Source: Thermocatellispora tengchongensis | GTDB lineage: Bacteria; Actinomycetota; Actinomycetes; Streptosporangiales; Streptosporangiaceae | Length of the DNA: 64,000 nucleotides | Direction: 5' to 3' | Assembly (NCBI RefSeq): GCF_014202315.1 | Contig: NZ_JACHGN010000005.1 | Coordinates: 1-64,000, forward strand | Part shown: piece by piece, positions 16,184 through 24,719 of the stretch | How positions within the stretch are numbered: position 1 is the first letter of the stretch | Layout: each line of letters begins with the position of its first letter | Program-made: the position numbers and the translations under genes | The notes under the pieces: generated by a model | What the model was told of the DNA's origin: nothing | What the model saw: the letters and a program-made list of their open reading frames with translations, nothing else | Database searches by the model: none

Positions 16184-16227
16184 CCAGGCCCCCGGCCGCC
16201 TCCTCGGGGGAGCGGCCGGGGGCCTGG
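16184..16227 (-). terminator. Terminator hairpin after the cutinase gene
   Basis: Perfect 16-bp stem (CCAGGCCCCCGGCCGC at 16184-16199 and its complement 16212-16227), loop of 12 nt, 13 bp beyond the cutinase stop. No T-run, as is common in high-GC actinomycetes. Confidence 0.7.
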
Positions 16228-16239
16228 CGGGTGTCGCGG

Positions 16240-17181
16240 TCAGTGCGGGCAGGTGTGGCGGGAGTCCGACAGGGTGATGTCGTCGGGGGCGGGGCACAGG
16301 AACTGCTCGTAGCGGGTGTCGTCGTCCACGAACCGCTTGAGCCAGGAGATCATGTACTTGGCCAGGGTGGTGTTGGAGGTCTGCGGGAAGAAGTGGCTGG
16401 CGTTGTTCAGCTCCAGGTACGCCTTCTCCGCCGAGGCCGGGATGCTGGTGTAGAACGGGATCGAGTGCGAGGACACCGGGGCGATGCTGTCCGACTCGCC
16501 GCCGACGATCATCGTGGGCACCCGCAGGCCGCTCCAGCTCTTGGTCAGGTTCCACGGGGCGATCGGCACGGCCGCCTGGAGCGACGGGCGATCGTCGGCC
16601 GCCTCCAGGCTGCCGCCGCCGCCCATGGAGTGGCCGGCGACCGCGAGGCGGTTGGGGTCGATGCGGTCGCGCACGCTGCTGCGCTGGGTCAGGTAGTCCA
16701 GCGCGGCCAGGAGCTGGCGGCCTCGGCTGGAGGGCTGGTCGTACAGGGTGTTGGTCTCGATGCCGATGACGACGAAGCCCTGTGAGGCGATGCGCGGGCC
16801 GAGCCAGTCCAGGCTGGACCACCTCGCGGTGTAGCCGGGGGAGATCGCGACGGCGCCGAAGGTGCCTTCGGCGGTGCTGGTCGGGTAGTACACGGTGCCG
16901 CCGCCGAAGCCGGTCACGCTGAGCGAGGAGACCGAGAACTGCGAGGTGGCGAACGGGCCGCGGGCGGCCTCGATGCTCGCCTCGGTGGGGGCGGGGCCGC
17001 GCTCGTACGGGTTCGCCGCCGCGGCGGAGGCGGGGGCGTGGGCGGCGGTGCCGGCGGCGAGGGCGAGCGTGACCGCGGCGGCCAGCTTGGCGAGGCGGCG
17101 TCCGGGGCGTGAGGGGCGGAGGGTGACAGTGGGGGGCTGCACGTCCGTTGACTCCCGTTCGTGAGGGGACTTACGCAGCAC
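16240..17181 (-). CDS. Secreted cutinase/polyester (PET) hydrolase-like enzyme
   Basis: 313 aa from GTG 17181. A GTG at 17142 with GGGAG upstream would give 300 aa, closer to family length. A basic stretch plus hydrophobic core (about 27-55) ending ASA is a signal peptide, so the enzyme is secreted. The mature part reads like LCC/TfCut2-type cutinases: GFGGGTVYYP; GYTA with oxyanion Tyr117; GHSMGGGG with nucleophile Ser185; IAPW with Trp210; ESDSIAPV with Asp231; NASHFF with His263; Cys296 and Cys311 for the C-terminal disulfide. It hydrolyses ester bonds of cutin-like polyesters; PET activity is inferred. Asn259 stands where a calcium-ligand Asp is found in thermophilic relatives. Confidence 0.92.
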   Translation of the reverse strand: MLRKSPHERESTDVQPPTVTLRPSRPGRRLAKLAAAVTLALAAGTAAHAPASAAAANPYERGPAPTEASIEAARGPFATSQFSVSSLSVTGFGGGTVYYPTSTAEGTFGAVAISPGYTARWSSLDWLGPRIASQGFVVIGIETNTLYDQPSSRGRQLLAALDYLTQRSSVRDRIDPNRLAVAGHSMGGGGSLEAADDRPSLQAAVPIAPWNLTKSWSGLRVPTMIVGGESDSIAPVSSHSIPFYTSIPASAEKAYLELNNASHFFPQTSNTTLAKYMISWLKRFVDDDTRYEQFLCPAPDDITLSDSRHTCPH

Positions 17182-17302
17182 ACTTTCTCTGTGTCAGCCC
17201 GTGGTGTGCACCGGTGGAATCACCAGCCTTCACACCGAAAAATCCCGCAAAAGGTGGCTATAGCGGACATACAGCCGTGGCTCGCCGGTTAGTGGGCCAA
17301 GG

Positions 17303-18502
17303 ATGCCTCAGACGCCATTGAGAGTCCGGCCCATCCTGCTCGCGACGCTCCGTGCCCAGCCGACGGCGGTGTTCATCGCCCGGCTCACGATCACGGCCGT
17401 CGCGGCGTACCTCCTGGCCCTGCGTCTGCCGGCCGCCCAGGCGCCGCCGCTGCTGGCGCCGCTGACCGCGCTGCTGGTGGTGCAGTACACGCTGTACCGC
17501 ACCGTCCGCACCGCCATCGAGCGCATCCTCAGCGTGCTGGCCGGGGTGGTGATCGCCGTGCTGGTCTCCGCGACGCTCGGCTTCTCCTGGTGGACGCTGG
17601 GCGTCACGATCGCCGCCGCGCTGGTCATCGGGTACGTCGCGCGGCTCGGCGACCACCTGCTCGAAGTGCCGATCAGCGCGATGCTGATCTTCGCGCTGGG
17701 CGCGCACACGCCGGCGGGGGCGCTGGACCGGATCCTGGAGACCGTGCTCGGCGCGGCCACCGGTCTGGTCGCCGGGCTGATCGCCTCCCCCGTCCACATG
17801 TCGCCCGCCCAGGAGGCCATCGCCGAGCTGGGCGACCGCCTGGGCGCGATGGTCGACCGGATGGCCGAGCGGCTGGCCGGGCACCCTGGCGGGGAGGTCT
17901 TCGCCGAGATGCTGGACGACGCGCGGATGCTCGGCGGCGAGATCGAGCGTACCGACCAGGCGCTGAGCCAGGCCGAGGAGAGCCTGCGGCTCAACCTGCG
18001 CGCGGCGGCGCTGCACCCGATGGGGATCGCGCTGCGCAGCGGCCTGGAGACCCTGGAGCACTCCGCGCTCACGCTGCGCGGCATGGTGCGCTCGCTGGCC
18101 GACCGCGAGCGGCTGCCCGGCTCGGCCGCCGTGTACGACGCCGAGGCACGCGGGCGGCTCGCCGACGCGCTGCGCGAGGTCGCCGAGATCGTACGCGCCT
18201 TCGCCACCCTGGTACGCGCCGAGTCGCACGAGGAGGCCCGCGCGTGCGCCGAGTCGCTGCGCAGCCGCCTTCAGGAGGGCCGCGGGCTGCGCGATGAGTT
18301 CGCCGAGGCGCTGCCGCCGTGGACCTCGGCCCGCTCCCCCGAGTGGCGGCTGCACGCCGAACTGCTGGTGCACCTGGACCGGCTGCTGGACCTGTTCGAC
18401 TCCGAGCACCGCGCGCAGGCCCGCAACCGGCGCCGCCGCCCCGTACGGCGCGGGTTCCCCCGTACGCCGCGCGGCCTGAACGCCCGCGCCCGCCGGTCCT
18501 GA
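17303..18502 (+). CDS. Aromatic acid exporter (FUSC-like) family membrane protein
   Basis: 399 aa. Six hydrophobic segments in the first 165 residues, including the ALLVVQYTLYRTVRTAIERI region and a TPAGALDRILETVLGAATG segment, are typical of FUSC/ArAE-type half-transporters. The rest is a long cytoplasmic helical domain, ending in an arginine-rich tail. Likely exports small aromatic or organic acids; the substrate is unknown. It is divergent from the cutinase with about 120 bp between. ATG start at MPQTPLRVRP; no strong ribosome binding site. Confidence 0.7.
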   Translation: MPQTPLRVRPILLATLRAQPTAVFIARLTITAVAAYLLALRLPAAQAPPLLAPLTALLVVQYTLYRTVRTAIERILSVLAGVVIAVLVSATLGFSWWTLGVTIAAALVIGYVARLGDHLLEVPISAMLIFALGAHTPAGALDRILETVLGAATGLVAGLIASPVHMSPAQEAIAELGDRLGAMVDRMAERLAGHPGGEVFAEMLDDARMLGGEIERTDQALSQAEESLRLNLRAAALHPMGIALRSGLETLEHSALTLRGMVRSLADRERLPGSAAVYDAEARGRLADALREVAEIVRAFATLVRAESHEEARACAESLRSRLQEGRGLRDEFAEALPPWTSARSPEWRLHAELLVHLDRLLDLFDSEHRAQARNRRRRPVRRGFPRTPRGLNARARRS

Positions 18503-18533
18503 ACCGGCACGGCACGGCCAGGGCGAGACGCGG

Positions 18534-19598
18534 CTACGGCGAGATGCGGCGCAGGCCGGTCAGGCGGCGCAGGATGTCCCACCAGAACGAGGCGCCGAAC
18601 AGCAGGGCCACGAACGACAGCAGGAAGCCGGGCCAGTGGCCCGGGGTGATGATCCGCTCGGCCCAGGTGCCGAAGTTCCACGAGATGCCCGGCGCGCCGT
18701 CCTCGGGCATGCGCAGGCTGACGATGGAGTGGTCGAAGATCTGCACCAGCGCCGGCGAGCTGAAGGACTCGGTCACGCACGCGTACGGGTCGGTCTGCTC
18801 GGCGCACCGGGTGCGCAGCGCCGACAGCCCGTCGGAGTCGCCGGCGATGGCCGCCACGCCCGCCCGGTAGCCGTTGTCGCGCAGCAGCGACTTGGCGTAT
18901 TCGAGGGAGTCCATGCTGAAGGCCAGCACCACCAGCAGGCCGAGCAGCGCGACCACCCAGCGGACGTACCTGCGGTAGAGCATGCTCAGGCGCTGCATCT
19001 CGCCGTCGAACCACTCCTCGGTGCCCTTGCGGAAGCGCTCCAGGTCGTTGGCCGCGCTCTTCCACACGCCGCTGAGGTGGCCGTGCAGCGGGCTGCCGAT
19101 CTCCTCCAGCTTCTTCAGGAAGCCCTCCACGCCGCCGTGCTCGGCGGAGACCATCTCCATCACGGCCACGCCGAACCTGTTGGGCGGGATGGTCGCGATG
19201 CTGGTCCGCCTGCCCTTGGCGTGGTCGATCTCGCGCAGCCGCGCGTACAGGCGGGCGGTCATGTCCACCCGCGGCGCCTCGTCCCCGGCCCGCAGCGCCT
19301 CGTCGGACGGCATCGGCTCGACGACGGGAGGCGAGGGCTCGGGGTCGTGCACCGGCCTGGGGTCGCGCCCCTTGCGGGCGAACGGCAGCCTGGCGAAGAC
19401 GTCCATCGGCCGGGAGGGCAGGTGCGACTCCCCCTCGGCCGGCGGCCCGTCCAGCGTGTCCTTCAGGTACGCCCACAGGAACTTGCTGCGGATGGACAGC
19501 AGCCGGACCATGCCCTCGTTGATCCCACTGACCAGCAGCGAGAGCAGCAGGAAGGCGAGCACCAGGCCGATGGCCAGGTCAACGTAGACGGATATCAA
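18534..19598 (-). CDS. Membrane protein of unknown function (354 aa)
   Basis: Hydrophobic segment at 8-28 (VDLAIGLVLAFLLLSLLVSGINEG), then a charged cytoplasmic-type region, a second segment near 215-235, an extracytoplasmic-type loop with two cysteines, and a last segment near 325-345. No known motif. It is convergent with the FUSC-like gene (31 bp apart) and lies downstream of glnE in the same direction, separated by about 110 bp. Confidence 0.7.
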   Translation of the reverse strand: MISVYVDLAIGLVLAFLLLSLLVSGINEGMVRLLSIRSKFLWAYLKDTLDGPPAEGESHLPSRPMDVFARLPFARKGRDPRPVHDPEPSPPVVEPMPSDEALRAGDEAPRVDMTARLYARLREIDHAKGRRTSIATIPPNRFGVAVMEMVSAEHGGVEGFLKKLEEIGSPLHGHLSGVWKSAANDLERFRKGTEEWFDGEMQRLSMLYRRYVRWVVALLGLLVVLAFSMDSLEYAKSLLRDNGYRAGVAAIAGDSDGLSALRTRCAEQTDPYACVTESFSSPALVQIFDHSIVSLRMPEDGAPGISWNFGTWAERIITPGHWPGFLLSFVALLFGASFWWDILRRLTGLRRISP

Positions 19599-19711
19599 AG
19601 CGGATCACCCGCAATGTTGATACACGTCCGGTAAAGCCACCGCAATGCGTTCGGCCGAACCCGGGCTCCTCCCCCGATCCCGCACGCCCTCGCCGTGCGC
19701 GGGCGGGTCGG

Positions 19712-22700
19712 TCAGCGGCGGGTGTCGTCGCCGTAGAAGACGCGTTCGACGACCTGGCGGGCGCGGCGGGTGGCGCGGCGGTAGTCGTCCACGAAGTCCT
19801 CCGAGCCGTCGGGCGGGTAGCCCAGGGCCTGGGCGACCATGCCGCGTTCGCGCAGGTCCACCGGGATCGAGTCGGACGCGCGGCCGCGTACCAGCATGAT
19901 GGCGTCGCGGATGCGGGAGGCGAAGCGCCACGCCTCGGCCAGCACCGGCTCGTCGGCCGCGGACAGCAGGCCCGCGGCGACGGCGGCGCGCAGGGCGGCC
20001 AGGGTGCGGGTGGTCCGCAGCGCCGGGCACGCATGCGCGTGGCGGAGCTGCAGGAGCTGCGCGACCCACTCCACATCGGACAGCCCGCCGCGGCCGAGCT
20101 TGGTGTGCAGGGCCGGGTCGGCGCCCCGGGGCAGGCGCTCGGCCTCCATGCGGGCCTTGAGCCGCCGGATCTCGCGTACGGCGGCGTCGTCGATGCCGTC
20201 CTCGGGGTAGCGCAGCGGGTCGATCACGGCCAGGAACCGCTCGCCCAGCCCGGGATCGCCCGCGGAGACCCGGGCGCGCAGCAGCGCCTGCGACTCCCAG
20301 GGGGAGGACCAGCGGGCGTAGTAGGCCGCGTACGACGCCAGCGTGCGCACCAGCGGCCCCTGGCGGCCCTCCGGGCGCAGGTCGGGGTCGATGAGCAGCG
20401 GCGGGTCGGTGGCGGGCAGGGCGAGCAGCCTGCGCAGCTCGTTGGCCACGGCGTGGGCGGCGTCGGCGGCCTCCTTCTCGGCCGCGCCCTCGACCGGCTC
20501 GTGCACGAACATCACGTCGGCGTCGCTGCCGTAGGAGGGCTCGAACCCGCCCAGGCGGCCCATGGCGATCACGGTGAACCGGGTGGGCAGCGGCGCGCGG
20601 CGTTCGAGCACGACCTTGCCGATCGCGGCGTCGAGGGCGGCCTGGATCGTGACGTCGTTCAGCTCGGCCAGCGCCTGCCCGACCTGCTCGATGTCCACCC
20701 GGCCGACCAGGTCGGCGACGGCGGTGCGGAACAGCTCGCGGCGGCGCAGCGCGCGCACCGCGGCGACGGCGGTCTCGGCGTCGCCCTCGTGCCGGGAGAC
20801 GGCCGCGGCGGCCTCGGTGGCCAGGGCGGCCTTGGGCCGCACCTCCAGCTCGGCGTCCGAGCCGAGCATCGCGACCGCCTCGGGGGCGTGCATGAGCAGG
20901 CCGGTGACGTACCGGCTGGTGCCGAGCAGCCGGGCCATGCGGGAGGCGACGGCGGTCTCGTCGCGCAGCAGCCGCAGGTACCACGGGGTGGCGCCCAGCT
21001 TGTCGCTGACCTGGCGGAAGCCGAGCAGCCCGGCGTCGGGGTCGGGGGCGTCGGCGAACCAGCCGAGCATGACGGGCAGCAGCGTGCGCTGGATGGCGGC
21101 ACGCCGGGAGACGCCGCTGGTCAGCGTCGCGATGTGGCGCAGCGCGCCCTCGGGATCGGTGTAGCCGAGCGCTTCGAGCCTGGCCTTGGCCGCCGCGGTG
21201 GACAGTCGGGCCTCCTCTCCGGGGAGCCGGGCCACCGCCTGCAGCAGGGGCCGGTAGAAGAGCTTCTCGTGCAGGCGGCGCACCTCCATCGCGTGGCGCC
21301 GCCAGCGCGTGGTGAACTCGCCGACCGGGTCGATGGGCATGCCGAGCGCGCGGCCGATGCGGCGCAGGTCGGCGGTGTCCTCGGGCACGACGTGGGTGCG
21401 GCGCAGCCGGTGCAGTTGCAGCAGGTGCTCGACCTGGCGCAGGAACGTGTACGCCTCCGCCAGCGCGCGGGCGTCGTCCCTGCCGACGTATCCCCCGCGC
21501 GACAGGGCGGCCAGGGCCGGGAGGGTGGCGCGGCGGCGCAGCAGCGGGTCGTGCCTGCCGTGCACGAGCTGGAGGAGCTGCACCGCGAACTCGATGTCGC
21601 GCAGCCCGCCGGGGCCCAGCTTGAGCTGCCGCTCGGCGGCCGTGCCGTTGCCGCCCTCGCGCAGGTGCGACTCCACCCGGCGCCGCATCGCCTGCACGTC
21701 CTCGACGAAGTTCTCGCGCCCGGCGGCCTCCCAGACCATCTCGTTGACCTCATCGACGTACGCCTGGCCCAGCTCCATGTCGCCGGCGACCGGGCGGGCC
21801 TTCAGCAGGGCCTGGAACTCCCAGGTCTTGGCCCAGCGGCGGTAGTACGTCAGGTGGCTGGCGAGGGTGCGTACCAGGGGGCCGGAGCGGCCCTCGGGGC
21901 GCAGCGCCGCGTCGACCTCCCACAGCGAGCCCTCGGCGGTCGCGGTCGAGCAGGCCCGCATCATGCCCTGGGCGAGCTTGGTGGCCAGGCGCAGCGCCTC
22001 GGTCTCGTCTTCGCCCTCGCGGGGCTCGGCCACGAAGATCACATCGACGTCGCTGATGTAGTTCAGCTCGCGCGCGCCGCACTTGCCCATGCCGATCACG
22101 GCCAGGCGCACGCCGGTGCCGTGCTCGGCGCGGGCCACCGCCAGCCCGGCCTCCAGCGCGGCGGCGGCGAGGTCGGACAGCTCGGCGGTGACCTCGCCCA
22201 GCGTGGCCGAGCCGGTCGCGTCTCTGGCGGCCACCCGCAGCAGGTGGTTGCGGTACGCCACGCGCAACGCCGACAGGGTGGGCGTCGAGAACGCGCCCGC
22301 GCCCGGCGGGGGCACGGCCACGGGCTCGGCGGCCTCGGGGTCGGCGCCGACCGCGAGCAGCAGGTCGGCGCACAGCTCCTCCTGCGGCGGGCGGCGTACG
22401 GCCTGCTCACCCTGCAGGACCTTCCAGCTCTCGGGATGCCGTACCACGTGCTCGCCCAGGGCCGCGCTGACGCCGAAGACGGCCAGCAGCCGCTCGCGCA
22501 GCCCGGCGTCGCCCCGGAGCGCTCCGAGCACGCTCGGGTCGCGCTCGGCCAGCCGGTTCAGCGAGGTCAGCGCGAGGTCGGGATCGGCGGCGGCGACGAT
22601 GGCCTCAAGCAGGTCGTAGTCGCCGACCGCCTCGGGCCCCAGCTCGTCGAGCAACCGTTCGGCGCGCGCGCCGTCGGCGAATCCGAGACGGGCGAGACGC

Positions 22701-22765
22701 CCGGCGGTCGACTCCATCCGGGGCACGGCCGTCACGCTCCCTCCGTCATGTTCCGCCCCCGTCAT
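19712..22765 (-). CDS. glnE: Glutamine-synthetase adenylyltransferase (bifunctional)
   Basis: 1017 aa. Two nucleotidyltransferase halves. The N-terminal adenylyl-removing domain has NYISDVDVIFVAEP and LRPEGRSGPLVR; the C-terminal adenylylating domain has YGSDADVMFVHEP and LRPEGRQGPLVRT. It modifies a conserved tyrosine of glutamine synthetase in response to nitrogen status. The start MTGAEHDGG is chosen because AGGAG lies 9 nt upstream; longer in-frame starts lack one. The family in actinomycetes is about 1000 aa, matching well. It lies in the same direction as the amidotransferase, thioesterase and glnA2 genes, an arrangement known in mycobacteria and streptomycetes. Confidence 0.96.
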   Translation of the reverse strand: MTGAEHDGGSVTAVPRMESTAGRLARLGFADGARAERLLDELGPEAVGDYDLLEAIVAAADPDLALTSLNRLAERDPSVLGALRGDAGLRERLLAVFGVSAALGEHVVRHPESWKVLQGEQAVRRPPQEELCADLLLAVGADPEAAEPVAVPPPGAGAFSTPTLSALRVAYRNHLLRVAARDATGSATLGEVTAELSDLAAAALEAGLAVARAEHGTGVRLAVIGMGKCGARELNYISDVDVIFVAEPREGEDETEALRLATKLAQGMMRACSTATAEGSLWEVDAALRPEGRSGPLVRTLASHLTYYRRWAKTWEFQALLKARPVAGDMELGQAYVDEVNEMVWEAAGRENFVEDVQAMRRRVESHLREGGNGTAAERQLKLGPGGLRDIEFAVQLLQLVHGRHDPLLRRRATLPALAALSRGGYVGRDDARALAEAYTFLRQVEHLLQLHRLRRTHVVPEDTADLRRIGRALGMPIDPVGEFTTRWRRHAMEVRRLHEKLFYRPLLQAVARLPGEEARLSTAAAKARLEALGYTDPEGALRHIATLTSGVSRRAAIQRTLLPVMLGWFADAPDPDAGLLGFRQVSDKLGATPWYLRLLRDETAVASRMARLLGTSRYVTGLLMHAPEAVAMLGSDAELEVRPKAALATEAAAAVSRHEGDAETAVAAVRALRRRELFRTAVADLVGRVDIEQVGQALAELNDVTIQAALDAAIGKVVLERRAPLPTRFTVIAMGRLGGFEPSYGSDADVMFVHEPVEGAAEKEAADAAHAVANELRRLLALPATDPPLLIDPDLRPEGRQGPLVRTLASYAAYYARWSSPWESQALLRARVSAGDPGLGERFLAVIDPLRYPEDGIDDAAVREIRRLKARMEAERLPRGADPALHTKLGRGGLSDVEWVAQLLQLRHAHACPALRTTRTLAALRAAVAAGLLSAADEPVLAEAWRFASRIRDAIMLVRGRASDSIPVDLRERGMVAQALGYPPDGSEDFVDDYRRATRRARQVVERVFYGDDTRR

Positions 22766-22930
22766 GGGCACCATCTCCTGCGGGGGGCTCTCCACGGTAT
22801 GCACGCGACCTCCCCAATCCTTCCAGCCAGGGAACCCGTGGGCGCACGCCACACCGTCGGGGCGTCGCCGCACACGTTAAACCTTCCGGCTGTGCGACGT
22901 CGTTAGTGGATTGGCAGCGTAATCGCGTTC

Positions 22931-23638
22931 TCAGCGGCGAATACGCGGTTCCGCCACGACTTTGCCGAACGCCTCCGCGAGAGGCCGCCACGCCGCCACG
23001 AGACGGTCCTCGGCCTCCTTGACCTGGGCATTCAGCTCGTCCACGGAGAAACCCTGGCCGATCAGGGCATCGGCGGACCCGGACGTCCACCCGGTGAAAA
23101 TCTCAGGTGTCGCCTCGGGGTGGAACTGCACCGCCCACGCCGCCTCCCCCAGCCGGTACGCCTGGTTCGGGTACACCTCGCCGGTCGCGAGCGGCACGGC
23201 GCCCTCGGGCAGCCGCCGCATCACGTCGCGGTGGTACTGCACCGCCACCGTCTCGGGCCCCAGGTGGCCCAGCAGCGGGTCGCCCGCGGCGGCCGGCAGG
23301 GGGCGTACGGGGACGGCGCCGACCTCCAGGCCGTGCTCGCCGCGGTTCACCTCGCCGCCGCAGGCCAGCGTCATGAGCTGGGCGCCGAGGCAGACGCCCA
23401 GCGTGGGCACGCCCGACTCGACGGCGCGGCGCAGCAGGCGCCGGGTGGCGGCCAGCCAGGGGTATCCCTCGTCGTCCCAGGCGGACGCCTCCCCGCCCAG
23501 CACGATCAGCCCGCCGGGGGCCTCGTCCGGGACCGGCTCGCCGAGGTAGGGGCGTACGACCTCGGTCGCCACGCCCAGCCACCGCTCGAAGTACCCCAGG
23601 CCGGCATCGGCCTCATGTTCGACCACCAGAACGCCCAT
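22931..23638 (-). CDS. Class I glutamine amidotransferase-like protein
   Basis: 235 aa. Nucleophile Cys in LGVCLGAQ (about residue 83) and the FHPEATPE motif with the catalytic His and Glu define a stand-alone GATase1 domain of the GMP-synthase-like type, which releases ammonia from glutamine or cleaves gamma-glutamyl bonds. The partner is unknown. Its place between glnE and glnA2 suggests a role in glutamine or gamma-glutamyl-polyamine metabolism (inference). It ends in a basic tail. Confidence 0.85.
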   Translation of the reverse strand: MGVLVVEHEADAGLGYFERWLGVATEVVRPYLGEPVPDEAPGGLIVLGGEASAWDDEGYPWLAATRRLLRRAVESGVPTLGVCLGAQLMTLACGGEVNRGEHGLEVGAVPVRPLPAAAGDPLLGHLGPETVAVQYHRDVMRRLPEGAVPLATGEVYPNQAYRLGEAAWAVQFHPEATPEIFTGWTSGSADALIGQGFSVDELNAQVKEAEDRLVAAWRPLAEAFGKVVAEPRIRR

Positions 23639-23696
23639 AAAGCAATTATTCCCGTTGCTTTGGACATCCCAGACAGTAGGGGACGTAATTCACAAC

Positions 23697-23734
23697 GCCC
23701 CGCCTCCGCGCCGTCTCCGGCGTGGAGGCGGGGC
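23697..23734 (-). terminator. Terminator hairpin after the thioesterase-like gene
   Basis: GCCCCGCCTCC and its exact complement GGAGGCGGGGC enclose a second short stem (CGCCG/CGGCG). It lies 7 bp after the stop of the 23741-24469 gene, between it and the amidotransferase gene. Confidence 0.7.
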
Positions 23735-23740
23735 GGCGTG

Positions 23741-24469
23741 TCACTTCGGCAGGATCCACACGGCGCGGGACACCGCGACCAAGGTGCCGTCGGTCTCGTA
23801 GATGGCGCTCTCGCCGAACAGCTTGCGCCCCACCCGCCCGGCGGCCCGGCCGACCACCGAGTAGGTGCCGCCCGGGTAGACCCGGCGGTGCACCTGGGCG
23901 GTCAGCCGCCCCAGCAGCGCGCTCTCGCCCGGCCGGAACCCGGCCCAGCCGCTCACGCAGTCGAGCGCGGCCCACACGATCGGCGCGGGCACGTGGCCGT
24001 CGGCGTCGGTCACCGTGATCGGCACCCGCCAGCCCGCGGCGTGCAGATCGGTGCCCTCGACCGGCCCGGGGAAGATCCGCAGGCCGTCGCCCGGCTCGCG
24101 CAGGCCGCACACGAAGCACTCGGGAACGGGGTGGCGCACCAGCCCGGGGAACCCGGCCTCGGCGCGCGCGGCCACGTTGAACGGCACGAAGCCCGGGGCG
24201 GTCAGCTCCGCGGCCACCGGGATCGCCTCGACCAGGCCGCGCTCGCCGTCGCACAGCGTCACGGCGTTCGTATGGTGTTCCAGGCGTAGCTCGGTCTCAA
24301 GAGGGGTGGGCGCGTGCAGGGTGACCTCGACGGGAGAGCGGTGCTGCTCGGCGCCGTTCAGCGCCTCTGCGACGGTGCCGGCGATCCAACCGCCGTTGGC
24401 GGTGCCCGCGGGCCCGCGGAACCTCGCCGGAACGGACAACACGGTCTGCAGCTCCGCAGCCGTCGTCAT
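23741..24469 (-). CDS. Hot-dog-fold thioesterase-like protein
   Basis: 242 aa. Composition and segment order (GGWIAGTVAEAL helix, then two beta-rich halves ending YETDGTLVAVSRAVWI) suggest a double hot-dog thioesterase-like protein. A CFVCG motif lies between the halves. Start at the ATG with GGGGAGG six nt upstream. Substrate unknown. Its position in the glnE-glnA2 block is the only functional hint. Confidence 0.6.
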   Translation of the reverse strand: MTTAAELQTVLSVPARFRGPAGTANGGWIAGTVAEALNGAEQHRSPVEVTLHAPTPLETELRLEHHTNAVTLCDGERGLVEAIPVAAELTAPGFVPFNVAARAEAGFPGLVRHPVPECFVCGLREPGDGLRIFPGPVEGTDLHAAGWRVPITVTDADGHVPAPIVWAALDCVSGWAGFRPGESALLGRLTAQVHRRVYPGGTYSVVGRAAGRVGRKLFGESAIYETDGTLVAVSRAVWILPK

Positions 24470-24618
24470 GCCAGACCTCCCCATATCGCCCCCACAAGGG
24501 ACGATTCATCCGAAACCACTATTCAGAACAGTCCGATTACTCTACCCGAATAGCTGTCGCCACAGCTAAACACCCCTGGATGTCCCGGTCGTCAACCCCG
24601 GGTAACACCCCAATGACG

Positions 24619-24649
24619 CGTCTCCGGCCCGCACCGCGAACCGGAGACG
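24619..24649 (-). terminator. Terminator hairpin downstream of glnA2
   Basis: CGTCTCCGG (24619-24627) and CCGGAGACG (24641-24649), loop of 13 nt, about 70 bp after the glnA2 stop. It separates glnA2 from the thioesterase-like gene, which therefore probably has its own promoter. Confidence 0.6.
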
Positions 24650-24719
24650 GATCACACTACAAGCAACCGGAACCGCTCGATCGCGCATTCCCGCACGAGA
24701 GGGGGCCTGCTGAGAGAAC

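Noticed and set aside
20033-22906. 957-codon open frame antisense to glnE
   Set aside because: Shadow frame: biased to Gly, Gln, Val and Arg, no motif, and completely covered by the well-supported glnE.
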